From Schistocerca nitens (Eukaryota; Arthropoda; Insecta; Orthoptera; Acrididae): a stretch of 64,000 nucleotides of DNA. Each line of letters starts with the position of its first letter. Within the stretch, counting starts at the first letter, position 1. Positions 13,326 through 25,580 of the stretch are shown in pieces. Below the pieces are notes generated by a model that saw only the letters and a program-made list of their open reading frames with translations, made no database searches and was not told the origin of the DNA. Location of the stretch: contig NC_064616.1 of assembly GCF_023898315.1 (NCBI RefSeq), forward strand, positions 536,629,102 to 536,693,101. The letters are read 5' to 3'. A program made the translations under genes and the position numbers.

Positions 13326-13542
13326 AAAAAATGGTTCAAATGGCTCTGAGCACTATGGGACTCAACTGCTGTGGTCATAAGTCCCCTAGAACTTAGAACT
13401 ACTTAAACCGAACTAACCTATGGACAGCACACAACACCCAGCCATCACGAGGCAGAGAAAATCCCTGACCCGCCGGGAATCGAACCCGGGAACCCGGGCG
13501 TGGGAAGCGAGAACGCTACCGCACGACCACGAGATGCGGGCA
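13326..13542 (-). mobile_element. SINE, glycine-tRNA-like head, 10-bp TSD
   Basis: It has the same architecture as the copy at 8878-9095: a Gly-tRNA-like head (gggaatcgaacccggg on the plus strand), body and tail. The duplication tgtagtgttc is at 13316-13325 and 13543-13552. It interrupts the region between RT and RNase H of the host LINE. Confidence 0.9.
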
Positions 13543-13689
13543 TGTAGTGTTCCGCAGCTGCAACGCTGAGGTCGATGTGGAACCATGCACCAGGCTCCCA
13601 TAGTCAAGATGGGACTGCACAATGGCTTTGTGCAGCTGGAGCGGTGTAGGGCGATCAGCATCCCAGTCAGTGTGGCTCAGGCATTGAAG

Positions 13690-14761
13690 AATAATTAAAT
13701 GTCACCAGCTCTGTTCCTTAAGCTGACGAAGTTGGGGAAGCCAAGTGAAGTGGTCACTGAAGACCGATCCAAAAAAATGTACGTCTCCACTACATTAAGT
13801 ATTTGGTCATTGAGGTAGATTTTCGAGTAAGGGTGGACAGTACGATGATAACAGAAGTGCATGACGCAAGTTTTAGCGGCTGACAACTGAAAGCTGTGGG
13901 TGAGGGCCCACGAATGTGCCTCTCATATTGCTTCCTGCAGTAGACATTCAGCCTCACCAAAAGAATAGGAGGAGAAGGAAATGCAAAAATCATCAACATA
14001 TAAGAGGGGAGATACAGAGAACTCCACTGCTGCTGCAAGACCATTAACAGCAATTAAAAAGAGCGGCAAACACAGACGGAGCCCAGCAGGACCCCATTCT
14101 GTCGAATGTGGGGCGAACTGTGTAAAGCACTGACTCAAACTCTGAAAATGGAGAGCGACAAAAATATCCATATAAACATGAGGAGTGGGCCCCAGAGAAG
14201 CAATTCATGCACAGTAGTGAGGATACGGTGTCGCCAAGTGGTATTGTAGGGTTTCATCTGGTCAAAAAAGCTAGCAATCTGGTTTGACGCCAGGAAAAGG
14301 CCGTCCAAAAACCGCCCAGGGCGGGAGACACAAGGCTCCGAGACTTGAGGAGCCGACACAACCGTCGACTCACCATATGTTCGAGCAGCTTGCAGAGAAT
14401 GATGGTGAGGCTGATAGGACGATAGCTGTCCACATCTAGTAGGTTCTTACCAGGCTTTAGCACTGGAACGACGATACTTTCCCACCATTGCGACAGCAAT
14501 TTCGCCATTACTCCAGATGCTGTTGAAGACGGAGAGGAGGAGGCACTGGTTGTACGCTGACAGATACTTAATCGTTTGGGAATGGATGCTGTCTGGTCCA
14601 GGGATTGTGTCAGGACAATCAGCAAGGGCACTGAAAAATTCCCACTCACTTAAGGGAGTATTATATAGATCAGAGTGGCATGGAGCGAAAGATAGGTGTT
14701 GACCAACCGCTGTTTTTGGAGACGAAAGCTGAGATGGTAATTCACAGACACAGAGGTGCAA
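13690..14761 (-). pseudogene. LINE reverse transcriptase domain (broken)
   Basis: Recognisable RT blocks in order are CPDTIPGPDSIHSQTIKYL (finger, about 14.6 kb), VVPVLKPGKN and YRPISLT (about 14.45 kb), then LPLFLIAVNGLAA and LLYVDDFCISF (about 14.0-14.1 kb). The catalytic YVDD tetrad is encoded at 13990-14001. A thumb-like segment follows (TCVMHFCYHR, about 13.85 kb). The blocks lie in different reverse frames, so several frameshifts have accumulated. The enzyme would copy element RNA into DNA at the target nick. Confidence 0.8.
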
Positions 14762-15189
14762 GCGTAATGCTCGGCAAGAAGCTCTGCGATTACGTCTGGA
14801 TTGGCAGAGACATCTCTATGCGTGGAAAGTCCAGGTGTTCCTCCAGGGGCCTGATATCCATAGAGTCATCTGAGCTTTGTCCAAACCTGCGAAGAAGGTG
14901 TATGTGATCCGATTGTGGACATGTATCGTTGCCAAAACTCCGGCTCCCATCAACTGATGAGCTGACAGACCTGGGTGCAGAGCTGTTTGAAGGCAATGAG
15001 GTTCTCGACGGATGGATGGCGCTTATGATGCAGGGTGGCCCCCCTACAGTCAGTAATGGCCGCAGCGACATCTGACGCCACCAAAGCACCGACTTCTGTT
15101 TGGGGCAGCCGGATGAATATTCAGATGCAGCAACAATGGTAGTAGTGCTGGTCTGGATCACCTCATCGATGTTACCACGCAGTGGAAAT

Positions 15190-16065
15190 TCTACAGTGGT
15201 AAGGGTTGTAGCGGAGGTGAAACTGCCCCAGTCAGCCTTAGTAAGAGCCCATCTGGGTAAGCACTCAAGTGAGCGATGCTGGGGTAGGGACAGGAAGAGT
15301 GGAAGTTGTCACTACTACACAAGTTGTCGTGAGCTCTCAAGTGGATAGATAGGAGAAGGCAAGGACTGCAAACCGAGAGATCAAAAAAATGGTTCAAATG
15401 GCTCTGACCACTATGGGACTTAACAGCTATGGTCATCAGTCCCCTAGAACTCATAACTACTTAAACCGAACTAACCTAAGGGCATCACACAACACCCAGT
15501 CATCACGAGGCAGAGAAAAGAGATCAATGGTCCAGCATATGCCATGTACCACAGTGAAATGAGTGGGGGCCCCTGTAGTTACTATGCAAAGGTAGGGCCT
15601 CAACACTGTACAATGCCCGGAATTCTTGATTCCACCCCATAAAAAGTGATGAGCATTAAAATTGTCCAGAAGTAGAAAAGGTTGGGGGAGTTGGGAAATT
15701 ACTGCAGCCAACACATGGTGCAGCACATCACCATTTGGAGGAAGGTAGATGGTAAATTGCTGCGTTGTCCTCACACTGACAGCCACAGCTTCTAAACGTG
15801 TTTGAAGGGTCACAGGTTCGCTACAAACAGAGGTAAGGACACAGATGCCAACTCAGCCTAACAGTCTGTCACAGTCAGAACGGTTTTTGTAGCACCCCTG
15901 ATAGCCACAAAGGAAGGGAGTCTGCATCGGGGGAAACCGGGTTTCCTGAAGGGCAATGTAAAAAGCAGCTGTAACACTTAAAAGTTGTCGTAACTCAGGA
16001 AGGTTGGAGAAAAAACTGCCTGAATTCCACTGCAGGATGACGCTTTCTGTCTTCTGAAAAGGCAT
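15190..16065 (-). pseudogene. LINE APE-type endonuclease domain (broken)
   Basis: The reverse strand reads VILQWNSGSFFSNLPELRQ then FYIALQETRF at about 16.05-15.93 kb, matching the first strands and the catalytic Glu motif (LQET) of AP-endonuclease-like LINE nucleases. Further on, FTIYLPPNGD and LPQPFLLLDNFNAHHFLWG (about 15.75-15.65 kb) correspond to the GDFNAH block, with Asp-Asn in place of Gly-Asp. A SINE at 15385-15518 and frame changes disrupt it. This nuclease nicks the target to prime reverse transcription. Confidence 0.75.
15385..15518 (-). mobile_element. 5'-truncated SINE of the glycine-head type, 9-bp TSD
   Basis: The tail (aatggttcaaatggctctg) and body are complete. The head stops in catcacgaggcagagaaa, the segment between body and tRNA-like part of the Gly-headed subfamily, so it is 5'-truncated. 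The duplication agagatcaa is at 15376-15384 and 15519-15527. Confidence 0.85.
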
Positions 16066-16122
16066 GAAGGGACCAAGGAGTCAAATTACTCCTCAGGGTA
16101 CCTCCTGCCTCCGGTGGATATT

Positions 16123-16329
16123 CGGGAGGACGACGGTTCAATCCCGTCTCCAGCCATCCTGATTTAGGTTTTCCATGATTTCCCTAAATCGTTTCAGGCA
16201 AATGCCGGGATGGTTCCTTTGAAAGGGCACGGCCGATTTCCTTCCCAATCCTTCCCTAACCCGAACTTGCGCTCCGTCTCTAATGACCTCGTTGTCGACG
16301 GGACGTTAAACACTAACCACCACCACCAT
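16123..16329 (+). mobile_element. Fourth SINE type, 5'-truncated, (acc)n tail, 12-bp TSD
   Basis: It starts inside a tRNA-like head (ggttcaatcccgtc B box), then has the body catcctgatttaggttttcc and gccgggatggttcc, and ends in cca/acc repeats. The duplication ccggtggatatt is at 16111-16122 and 16330-16341. This family does not share the gagccatttgaacc tail of the others. Confidence 0.85.
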
Positions 16330-16397
16330 CCGGTGGATATTTGTATTCATTTCCATTGCGGATGAGAGGTCGGCGATAGACAGGTCCTCAGGGGATG

Positions 16398-16686
16398 CTA
16401 AAAGCTCCCCCTAATTCTCAGACGCAGAACTGGTAGGGAGTGGTGGAGTTGGGGCCACCGGAATTTCCTGTTTCTTAGCATACTTCTTGTTTGTCTGCTC
16501 GCTTTTTCGTTTCCTTTTAGGCACTTGGTTGGAGAACTTCCCTGAAGTAGCGTCAGGCACAGAGGAAGACCTTGAAGTCCTTTGTCCAACAATCTGTGGC
16601 TCCTTCAGAAACTGGTGAGAATCCACTTTTGGATCAGTGGAGACCTTGGAAGGGAGAGTCCCAAGGAACCTCTTCTGCGTGAGATT
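16398..16686 (-). pseudogene. C-terminal fragment of the LINE ORF1
   Basis: The reverse frame reads LTQKRFLGTLPSKVS, then KRKRKSEQTNKKYAKKQE, a basic lysine-rich segment, and ends PPLPTSSASEN with a stop at about 16411. It is immediately 5' of the endonuclease and in the same orientation, where ORF1 should be. The upstream part is lost at the SINE junction at 16687. No zinc knuckle is visible, so the assignment rests on position and composition. Confidence 0.5.
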
Positions 16687-16872
16687 AGCTCTAAGCACTA
16701 TGGGACTTAACATATATGGTCATCAGTCCCTTAGACTGAGAACTACTTAATCCTAACTAACGTAAGGACATCACATACACCCATGCCCGAGGCAGGATTC
16801 GAGCCTGCGACCATAGCAGCAGCGCGGTTCCGGACTGAAGCGCCTAGAACCGCTTGGCCAAAGCATCCTGCC
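16687..16872 (-). mobile_element. SINE (main type), lacking the last tail bases
   Basis: From gctctaagcactatgg through the body to the head (gcgcctagaaccgcttgg). The terminal tggttcaaatg is absent, so the SINE 3' end is clipped at the LINE junction. B box gattcgagcctgcg is present. Confidence 0.85.
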
Positions 16873-17039
16873 ATAACGCCATTTGCATCATTATCTATCG
16901 AGGTTTGACTTCGGCTTGTCTCTCGTCCTTGAAACTTTAATTAAAATAGTAAATATGAAATTCCCTACAACTTCATGAAAATGTACGTGTTTTTTTCATT
17001 ATAATAGCTCTCAAATGTCATATAAATTAAATAATGTGA

Positions 17040-17160
17040 CCAGTGATGAAAAAAATTGGGATTAAAACGTAAGTCTTAACAAGACTCGAACCACCGCTTC
17101 ATCCACAACACTTCTTGGTGCACGAGAAAGGTAACCACTTCATCACACTGACTTCATGCT
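17040..17160 (-). other. tRNA-like sequence, possible old SINE head
   Basis: The reverse strand contains gtgatgaagtggttacc and, further on, a B-box-like ggttcgagtcttg with 40-50 bases between, resembling a decayed tRNA. No acceptor pairing is convincing and no known tail follows. It is probably a remnant of another tRNA-derived repeat, not a gene. Confidence 0.3.
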
Positions 17161-17190
17161 GGTGATGTCTTTGAACAAACACGCGTAAAA

Positions 17191-17392
17191 AAAAATGGTT
17201 CAAATGGCTCTGAGCACTATGGGACTCAACTGCTGAGGTCATTAGTCCCCTAGAACTTACAACTATTAAACCTAACTAACCTAAGGACATCACAAACATC
17301 CATGCCCGAGGCAGGATTCGAACCTGCGACCGTAGCGGTCTTGCGGTTCCAGACTGCAGCGCCTTTAACCGCACGGCCACTTCGGCCGGCTG
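17191..17392 (-). mobile_element. SINE (main type), full length, 13-bp TSD
   Basis: It runs from the tail (aatggttcaaatggctctg) through body and tRNA-like head to gccacttcggccggct. The duplication aacacgcgtaaaa lies at 17178-17190 and 17393-17405. The head variant has cgctgcagtctggaacc and cgcaagaccgctacgg on the reverse strand. Confidence 0.92.
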
Positions 17393-17405
17393 AACACGCG
17401 TAAAA

Positions 17406-17923
17406 CTTCTCGTGCAATTCTCTGTGAACTGCCAGAGTAGTACAATTTACTACTTCCACGTTATATTGTTTTGATGGCCTGCTACAGTTGTACAAAGTTT
17501 GAAGTAAATCTGTGATGCCAACGTCGTGGCTTTCCCTATAACTTTTACATTTCGCACAAAAAATTAAAAACCGCAGTTTTTTGGTTCGCGCATGTTATCC
17601 GCTATGCTGTCTTACTCATTCAATTTTGGGGAAAATATTAGTAAAAAAAGTGATGATTTTTTCGAATATTGTAGTATCACATTACAGGCTGATGATGAAC
17701 TACTTTTCTTTACAATATTTCCCATTGTTGTTGTGATACTCTGCGAATACGTGAACTACCACGCATGTTTTCAACAGTTTGGAGTGAGGAATGTAGTCGC
17801 TGGCCAGTTTAGGTTTGGTGAGTCTTACGTCATGGATTTATGCATACAAAATATAGCTATCGTATCGAGATTGTTTTTAACAGTGGATGAAAAGCTATAT
17901 TGCTATCCATTCTCGAGGAAGTA
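17406..17923. other. Unassigned spacer
   Basis: It contains a 113-codon open frame (17592-17933) with a hydrophobic stretch (FFTIFPIVVVILC). I recognise no family and its end runs into the Tc1 inverted-repeat end, so I do not call it a gene. Confidence 0.35.
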
Positions 17924-18213
17924 CACTATGTGATCAGAAGTATCCGGACATCTAGCTGGAAATGACTTACAAGTTCGTGGCGCCCTCCAACGGTAATGCT
18001 GGAATTCCATATGGTGTGGCTAACCCTTAGCCTTGATGACGGCTTACACTCTCGCAGGAATACGTTCAGTCAGGTGGAGGAAGTTTTCTTGGGGAATGGC
18101 AGCCCATTCTTCACGGAGTGCTGCACTGAGGAGAGGTATCGATATCGGACGGTTAGGTCTGGCACGAAGTTGGCGTTCCATAACATCACAAAGGTGTTCT
18201 ATAGGATTCAAGC
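17924..18213 (-). mobile_element. 3' end fragment of a Tc1-like transposon
   Basis: It begins with an inverted-repeat-like end preceded by TA (cactatgtgatcagaag). The reverse strand encodes the C-terminal part of a Tc1 transposase, LNPIEHLCDVMERQLRARP and then WAAIPQENFLHLTERIPARV. The third catalytic residue (Glu in NPIEHL) is present. The copy ends at about 18213, so D1, D2 and the DNA-binding domain are missing. Confidence 0.8.
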
Positions 18214-19253
18214 AACGTTGCTTCTGAATACTCCTCAAGCTGAATCATATAATACTTCGTGAATCTGAGCAGTTGTAGTAATAGTATCCTACGTTTATTA
18301 ATATTTCTCCATTAGTTAAATATATACGACACTGAATAACGCCACTCAACCTCATGCACCTACCTACCCTCATGTGTAGCTTCTCTGCAGGAGAAGTTGC
18401 AAAACATCTGTCCTACTTTCCCAAAGTAGCTGATCCTATTTCCTCCCAAAAGTGGAAACGTTGTGGACTCATTTTGTAGAATTCGTGGAATTTGTGCTCG
18501 TATTTGGAGAGCTAATGAGGAAATTACATTTGAATTATGTCTGATATCTATAACATTGTACGGGTGCACCCAGTCTTCCTTTTTTCAGTGCCTTCAGCTT
18601 TTAATAATGATAAGCCGCAACAACATCCTCATCAGAAGAGTTCCCGATTGCAGCTGATAATGAAATAGAAACACGATTTGTGCTGCCTTATTGCCTGTTG
18701 TATGTGGAATCACATCATATATTGTATCGCACAGTAGGAACATGAGAATCGCATATGGAGATGGCAGTGCTGGGAAACTTTTGATATCAAATTGATATAC
18801 CAATTATTTAAATTGATCAATTAATTAACCCCAACCATGACCACCCCCAACCCCCACCTTGGATGTGTCCTGTGTTTTTATCACCCTGCACGTGGGTCCC
18901 CACTGCAATTTCTTTTCCCAGAGCTGTGCTGAAGTCCCACCCCACCCACACCCTGGCCCTGGAATTGGCGGGAACATAAAACTAGTGGTGCCCTTTCTAG
19001 CACTCGACCTAGGTCCTTCTGGATGGAAAGTCCAAGTGAACCACCCCCCCCCCCCCCCCAACGCATGGAAACTGCCAAGATGCAGGAGAGGAAGGCTAGG
19101 TTAGTGTACTTTATTTATTTTGTTTGAGAAACATAAAGATCGGCACTAATTACACAACTATATGCATAGGCCTACACAAGGACTGCCTAAAATCTCATAA
19201 CGATGCCATACAACTGGTGTTATCCTGCTGGAAAGCAAATTCACAATACCACA
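18214..19253. other. Unassigned spacer with a 17-base C run
   Basis: No gene recognised. A stretch at 18.83-19.1 kb is C-rich, including a cytosine run at about 19043-19059 that may be length-variable. Open frames across it on both strands reflect composition. Confidence 0.45.
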
Positions 19254-19261
19254 CAAAACTA

Positions 19262-19467
19262 ACCGGCCGATGTGGCCGAGTGGTTCCAGGCGCTTCAGTC
19301 CGGAACCACGCGGCTGCTATGGTTGCAGGTTCGATTCCTGCCTCAGGCATGGGTGTTTGTGACGTCCTTAGGTTTGTTTGGTTTAAGTAGCTCTAAGTCT
19401 AGGTGACTTACGACCTCAGATGTTAAGTCCCATAGTGCTTAGAGCCATTTGAACCATCTGAACCACT
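19262..19467 (+). mobile_element. SINE (main type), 8-bp TSD
   Basis: It starts accggccgatgtggccgag, B box ggttcgattcctgcc, and ends agagccatttgaaccatc plus a short diverged extension. The duplication caaaacta is at 19254-19261 and 19468-19475. Confidence 0.88.
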
Positions 19468-19475
19468 CAAAACTA

Positions 19476-22400
19476 GTGGCAGACACTTTCAAACTCTACC
19501 CTTCACCTACAAGCTGGCAGGAAAAGGCTGGGGTGTAAGGCACTATCTTTATTTTTTTTTTTTCATGTAAAATATATTCAAGTGACGAGATGCTCGTGTT
19601 GGAAAAAGAGTAATTTAATAAGTGTATTACCCGTAAGCATACAGCTGATGGTTGTATCTATCGCTGATTGATGCCAGAGTTCGCTACAGACGCCTGCTTG
19701 ACAATCACCTTGCAGGCCAGATAATCAAAGCCAATACATGCTACAGCAGCTGATGGAAAATTCATCACTGTTCTCATTACACATCAAAACTGTCGTGAAA
19801 AAATCATCATTCATAATAAACACATCATAACGAAACACATTTACTGGGGAAAATCGTTGTGCCAAATGACTGCAGAGGGGCTGTAGTTGAACGTGCATTC
19901 TCCTCGATAAGAGTTCATGAACTAACTGACTTGGAGGCAGTCTTACCCCCCTCCCCAGCGACCTCCCCCTCCCTACCACCCTTCCTCTCGTCACTGTAGG
20001 TACAGACAGAAGCCTGTTCCATCTTCCTGCTGGCGTTCTACAAAGAGATCCTTCTGGTGGCATTGATATACCGCCTCCAGTCTGTGGAAATCAGTCACAA
20101 ATAGACAAAAGGTAAGAAGAGAACGCTTGTTTCAAGCTCTTCAACGTATTTCTCAGGGAGACTGGACCCCTCTGGAACAACAAAGAAATTCCAGCGAACT
20201 CTCCAGATCGCTTTTTCAATTGTGCAGATTGCCTCCGCCTCCTCTGCCGACCACAGGCCCTGTTACATCTGAGAGCAGAATCTTCCCTGGCTGTGGCCCC
20301 AGGGCAGGGCATATAGCGGGATGCTCAGTTTCACGGTTCTTCGCTAACACAAAAAGCAAATGTAGTATCACTGTCCCACTTTACATGCAGCCCCTCTGAT
20401 CAGGCGCAGCTGTGTCAGGGATCTCAAACACACTGAACCGTATCCACACCGCTTCCAGAAGCAACATCCATTCTGCGATGGAGAACACTTTTATTTTATG
20501 CAAACGCATCTCTTATAATTGAACATCAATTAAAGCTTAAACACAGTTGTGATGATAATAAATTTCCTCTTTCCACGAAAATAAGCCCAATTCGTTTTCT
20601 TTTCGTTTGTGAGTAAAATCTCTAAAGTTTTCATGATTGGCTGCAGGATACATTTCGCATCTCATTATTTGGCGATACCCAACAAAGTCCACCGCCACCG
20701 ATTACATAATACCAACAGAATCAGAGGTCAGGCATACAACCTCTATAGACGTCTTTCCTGCATAAAACTGGGAAAAAAATCCACTACTTTCCTGCAAAAA
20801 CTACCGACCATAGCAGGCTGCCATCATTATTTGGAAACCATCATGTGAGTAAAGAAAAGGCGAGAATCTAAACACTAAAGAAAAAAATCTATGTTAAACA
20901 ATTTCTTTCAGCTTCATGTACAAATTACATGACCTGAGAGTGTCTCTTGTGTTCAAATCAGTGTCTGTAAGTAAACTGTCATGAATGTGAGTATTACAAA
21001 CTATTCAGACACATGAAATAACATTACAGAATACAATATATCAAGCCATTAGGTCATATGTCAGAAAAACACAATCATTTCACGATCGACAACAACAAGT
21101 GGAAGGTGTCCGGATTTTATGGACCTTACATGAGCTTGATCCATAGCGACAGTATGATACAGTATGACATCATCAGAAAATAATAATTATATTATATCAA
21201 CAAAAAGCAATTGCAGTTATCTCATGTATTGAAAACTAACAAAGCGATATCTACCATTATAAGGACAGGGACATGCATAAGTACGTTAAAGTGAAACGCA
21301 TTTTGGAGATGAACCGAGCAGGTGGTTAGTGGCGTTGAAAAACTCCACTTAAGAAGAGAAAAGCGAGCTTCAGTGCAGAAAGGGATAAGGCCAGAACAAT
21401 ACATTATTCCTTTTAACGTAAATATGACCGGGACCGTGGGTAAGTGGCTGGACGGTTTTAACAGGACAAGGTGGTGACCCGGCAAGAAAAATAAAATTCA
21501 CCTGTTACCAGACAGTGATTGGCTGAAGCCATACTGGGCGACATAGATGGAGCACTTTGGGTAGATGCCCATTATATAAAAGAATTTTGAGTACCTAAAT
21601 TTCTAAAGAATCTCTCTCATCTTGCGGTGGACCACACAAGTCTGTGGAAAATACGTTGAGAGCTTTGCTTCTGAGAAGTTTGGACGATATGCTTCACGTA
21701 TCGTGGCGACAGATAGCAAAGAGGTGGTTAATTATTCCAGTGGGAACTTTTGTGGGCAAATAAATTGTGCATGTCGCTCCAACCTTTGGCGAGTGTGAAA
21801 TAGCCATTATTTCGACTAGGGAAAGATTAACGCTCTACAGTACGCAGGAAAGCTGAGACTGAGTGAATTCACTCAAGGCCAGAGCAGAGAATTAGCGTTT
21901 CAGATCCAGCAAGGAAAAACACCATTGCAGATACTGCTTGGTAAAGCACCATCGCGCATTAGGCCACAGTAAACATTGAGTTGAGATTTTGCTCACTCCA
22001 ACTTGTGTATGCTTTGACCATTGAATAGCAAAAGCTAGGGTACTAACCTACCCTCACACTGAGTACATGAGAGTTTTTCATTGGTTTAAAAAGAAACATT
22101 ATTCTCCGCTAACTCAGTGCATTGACCAGCTACGCCATTGTAGATGTAAGTTAGCTGGTGACGATTTTTAAACATTCTTGCCTGGGATAAAAACTTTCAT
22201 ACATAGAGATAACTAATTCAATAATCGCCAGTTCAGTATGTCCAAAAGTTAAATATGTTATTATTGAGTGTTGGAAGTAATTGAAAATGATTGTTGTATA
22301 TCACTAGAACCCTGAAATCATAGTGATAAATTATATGTAGAATGAAACAGGGAATAGTTGTTTTGTTTTTCTAGATTGAATCTCAACCTTTCACTTTTAT

Positions 22401-23995
22401 TAATTTATGCATTATGGTTACGTGACAGAAGAAATTCGAATTGCATCTGATATAAGCTCCATTACAGAGCCAGGTTCATATTTATGTACAATGTCTGTCT
22501 AACACCCTGGGCTTGAGAAACAGTCCAGATGTATTGTCAATTTGCGCGCAGATCAGCCAAACTATAACGCTAGTGGTCGTTGCCATTTTGCACCCTGTGG
22601 CATTCCCATTTTACCACTGTGAAAGTATATCATTCTTGGGTTGACAAAAGAAATCGTGAGAGCCTGTCTTGCAATATAACTTCCTACAAGATTTTACGAT
22701 GTCGCTCTCTTCTGATAAATCGAAAAATCTAATACTGTCTGTGTGTTGACATTGAGAATCTTACACATACATATATCGCTCCTTGGGGGTGCTCGTCCAG
22801 TGCTTTAAGTCACTTGCACAGATCTGCATAAAGTTTTGTCGACTGTACTGGAAGAAGACCATACCCAACAGACTATCAATCACAACAGGGTCGTTCCTGT
22901 ATTGGTCTTTCATAAGCCGTTTAGTACATTAGTTTTTCGGCTCTAACACACCCAAGTAACATACGATTACAGCTTTGTACACTGCCATACACTTTGTTTT
23001 TCTACCATGAATTCGAGGTCTGTGCCAGCCGGTAACCTGACACTAACACATTTCGATCCATTGACGCTCACAGAAAGCTTAACATTGCATGTGTCAACTA
23101 TGCAGCTCCCACAACATACAGGTTGGCTGAAATAAAACATAGAAGCGATCACTGACAAAAATGTGGAAGACGTCGCAATATTTGGAAACTGGAAATTTTT
23201 GCAGCGGTGTGGAATGTTTCCAAGAGCTATCCAAAGATGATGACCTATACAGTTAAACTCATCTTCCACAGTGATTGGGCTGTGGATGTCTTGGTCTTCT
23301 GTTTCGAAGAACATTGTTTTCTCAGTTTTCAGTCAGGTACATGATTGATGTTCTGGTGTTAACCATCTCCGAAAGATGTTCTTCACAACATGCACTAGGT
23401 AGTAGAAATAAAACAGAGGTACTTTTACATTATTAGGGAAAAAAATAAAAACACATTGAGGGCATTGCGGTGTATGGAAATAGGACGAGACTGCAGCATA
23501 GAGGAACACTTCCAAACAACTGCCTGCAGGAGAGGACCTTTACATTTAATCCCATGCACATGCACAGTAGCAGAGGGAGTAAGAAGCACCATGACATGTA
23601 GCCCAAGGATCTGTACCAGTCTTATGGCTGTTTACAATAGCATCACCACAGCTCTGGTAGCATTCCTCTTGTACAAAGGAGTCCTGGTTTGATGCTAGGT
23701 AGTTTTGCTCATGTGTAGGATATAAAAGCAATTTCGTCCTAACACCACATCTCTTGAGTACACCCCCTCACACTATTGAAGGTGTTGTATATGACATCGG
23801 TTTGCTCCTCTATAGAACACTCTAGGGAATGGTATAAGTCTGAAAAACGCATAGATTTTTCTCCTTAACACTTTAGGAATAATGTTGTTGATGAGAACCA
23901 GTCCTAATTCGGTAATATATATATTCGACCGCATGTTGAGAACACATTTATGGATTGGGATACATATGATTTCCCTGCATTAAATGTGGCGCCTC
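19476..23995. other. 4.5 kb without a recognised gene or repeat
   Basis: It contains only short open frames. The longest are 112 codons at 19725-20063 and 115 codons at 22967-23314, both on the reverse strand and without family motifs. A poly-T tract lies at about 19550 and a pyrimidine-rich stretch at about 19950. Decayed repeats are likely but not identifiable by eye. Confidence 0.45.
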
Positions 23996-24007
23996 TGTGT
24001 AACACTT

Positions 24008-24207
24008 GCCGGCCGCTGGTGGCCGAGCGGTTCTGGCGCTACAGTCTGGAACCGGGCGACCGCTACGGTCGCAGGTTCGAATCCTGCCTCGGGCATGGAT
24101 GTGTGTGTTGTCCTTCGGTTAGTTAGGTTTAAGTAGTTCTAAGTTCTAGGTGACTTATGACCTCAGCAGTTGAGTCCCATAGTGCTCAGAGCCATTTGAA
24201 CCATTTT
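24008..24207 (+). mobile_element. SINE (main type), full length, 12-bp TSD
   Basis: Head gccggccgctggtggccgag, B box ggttcgaatcctgcc, body gttagttaggtttaag, tail gagccatttgaaccattt. The duplication tgtgtaacactt at 23996-24007 and 24208-24219 bounds it exactly. Confidence 0.92.
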
Positions 24208-24261
24208 TGTGTAACACTTATGTCGCCTTTGTAGGAGTATGTGTTACGAATACCCACTTAG

Positions 24262-24330
24262 TTTACAGCGAGAGGGTTAAAAGTGAATGCGAGTCCAGAG
24301 TGCAATCCACTGCGCCACCTCGCTCGGTAT
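24262..24330 (-). other. Isolated tRNA-like SINE head fragment
   Basis: The reverse strand reads gcgaggtggcgcagtgg followed by actctggactcgcattc, a tRNA A-box side and anticodon arm. In my recollection this is the 5' head of the SINE family whose body lies at 16123-16329. Here no body follows. It is either a truncated copy or a tRNA-derived fragment. Confidence 0.35.
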
Positions 24331-25580
24331 TTCTCCTCTGGAGGCATATGAGGCAGCAACCGTTGTGGAAACGGAAGAAGACTTCGTCGCCAGATCTGCC
24401 TTCGCTGCTGGTACTGTTGTGGACATACCAGAATTCTTCGAACAGACATGACAGTCGATTGTTCGCGCATTCGAATAGTTTCGGAACATTCTGTATAGCC
24501 TCCGTTGCTATTAAAGTAGACTTCTAATAAACCAGTGGGTTTTTTCTTCTGACGAAAAACTTATGTCATTCCTAAGTAACCTAACAGTTCTGGCGCTGTG
24601 GACCGCGGAACTGAACTATCACTACTAGAACACAGGCGCCCCTGCTTCTGTTTGAACTTTAAGAACAAGGATAACATTTTTGCACTGAGGTTAGAAGTTC
24701 TTTCTTGTTCTGTATTGTCCACTCATTAAACAAAGTATTACTTGATACACATGCAGATTTTTACCTTTAATACTTGTATGTAGGTCAATACGTTTCATGA
24801 AGTCAGGTCTGTGGATAGACCTGCTTCAATGATAAGAGTGTGATGAACATTTCTTTGCAGTCTTATTTCGAAAACTTTGGAGTTAGACATCTTTCTGTGT
24901 CATATTCTGGCGGGAATATGCCTTTGCTTTACGTATTTTGTGGATTAGAGATTATGTAGCCACTTTTGAGATCCTCCTTTTCTTGACGAACTGTCTAGAC
25001 GAATGATTATAAACAGAGCAACATTACGGAATAGGGCACTTGGGAATCTTGTTAGAAACCATTGTGATATTGATTTGAGGATAGGTGTATGGAACACTGC
25101 AGATTTTTTCGAGGGAATTTTCCTTCATTGAGACACTGCTTAAATTTGAGACATGTATTCTAATCAGGTGGTGTTAATAATATCCTATTATTCAAATGAT
25201 TTTAATTCTCTTTTTTTCATCTGTGTCAAAGGATAAGGAATTTTCTTTCCGAAAGTTACTGAAGTGCTCTATATTTGTATCCAAAGGGCTAGTTTTCTTT
25301 ATAATTCCTGGGATGTGAAACATTACTGGGAATTACATGTATCAGATCGTCTGAAAAGTAGGGTTCAGTGTTTTAATGATGATATATTAGAATTGTATCT
25401 GTGCGGTAAGATACTCTTACAGATTTGTTATTTATTTTCAGCCAGTTAACTAGTAGTAGTTTTAATGGGATTTATTATTGGGTTTCATTTGGCCTCGTGA
25501 AACAAATAATTTCATCATAATGGAAATTATGAATCGATTTTGCGCTTATATTTTGTAGTTGAGTGGAATGTTAATTGAAA
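24331..25580. other. Unassigned spacer
   Basis: AT-rich with short chance frames only; no repeat or gene recognised. Confidence 0.45.

Larger units (their letters stand above)
11376..16686 (-). mobile_element. Degenerate I/Jockey-type LINE with RNase H, cut by SINEs
   Basis: Read on the reverse strand it gives, in order, the C-terminal part of ORF1 (16686-16398), an APE endonuclease (16065-15190), a linker, reverse transcriptase (14761-13690), RNase H (about 12960 to 12116) and a 3'UTR ending in ccaaccaaccaa repeats at about 11376. Stops and frameshifts break every domain. SINEs are inserted at 12300, about 12546, 13326, 15385 and 16123. The 5' end is lost where another SINE begins at 16687. 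The clade call rests on domain order (EN-RT-RNase H) and is not firm. Confidence 0.8.

Noticed and set aside
18825..19104. Glycine- and proline-rich frames around the C run
   Set aside because: They result from homopolymer and C-rich composition on opposite strands.
22967..23314. 115-codon reverse-strand open frame
   Set aside because: Cysteine-containing but without a recognisable pattern; neighbouring frames do not continue it.
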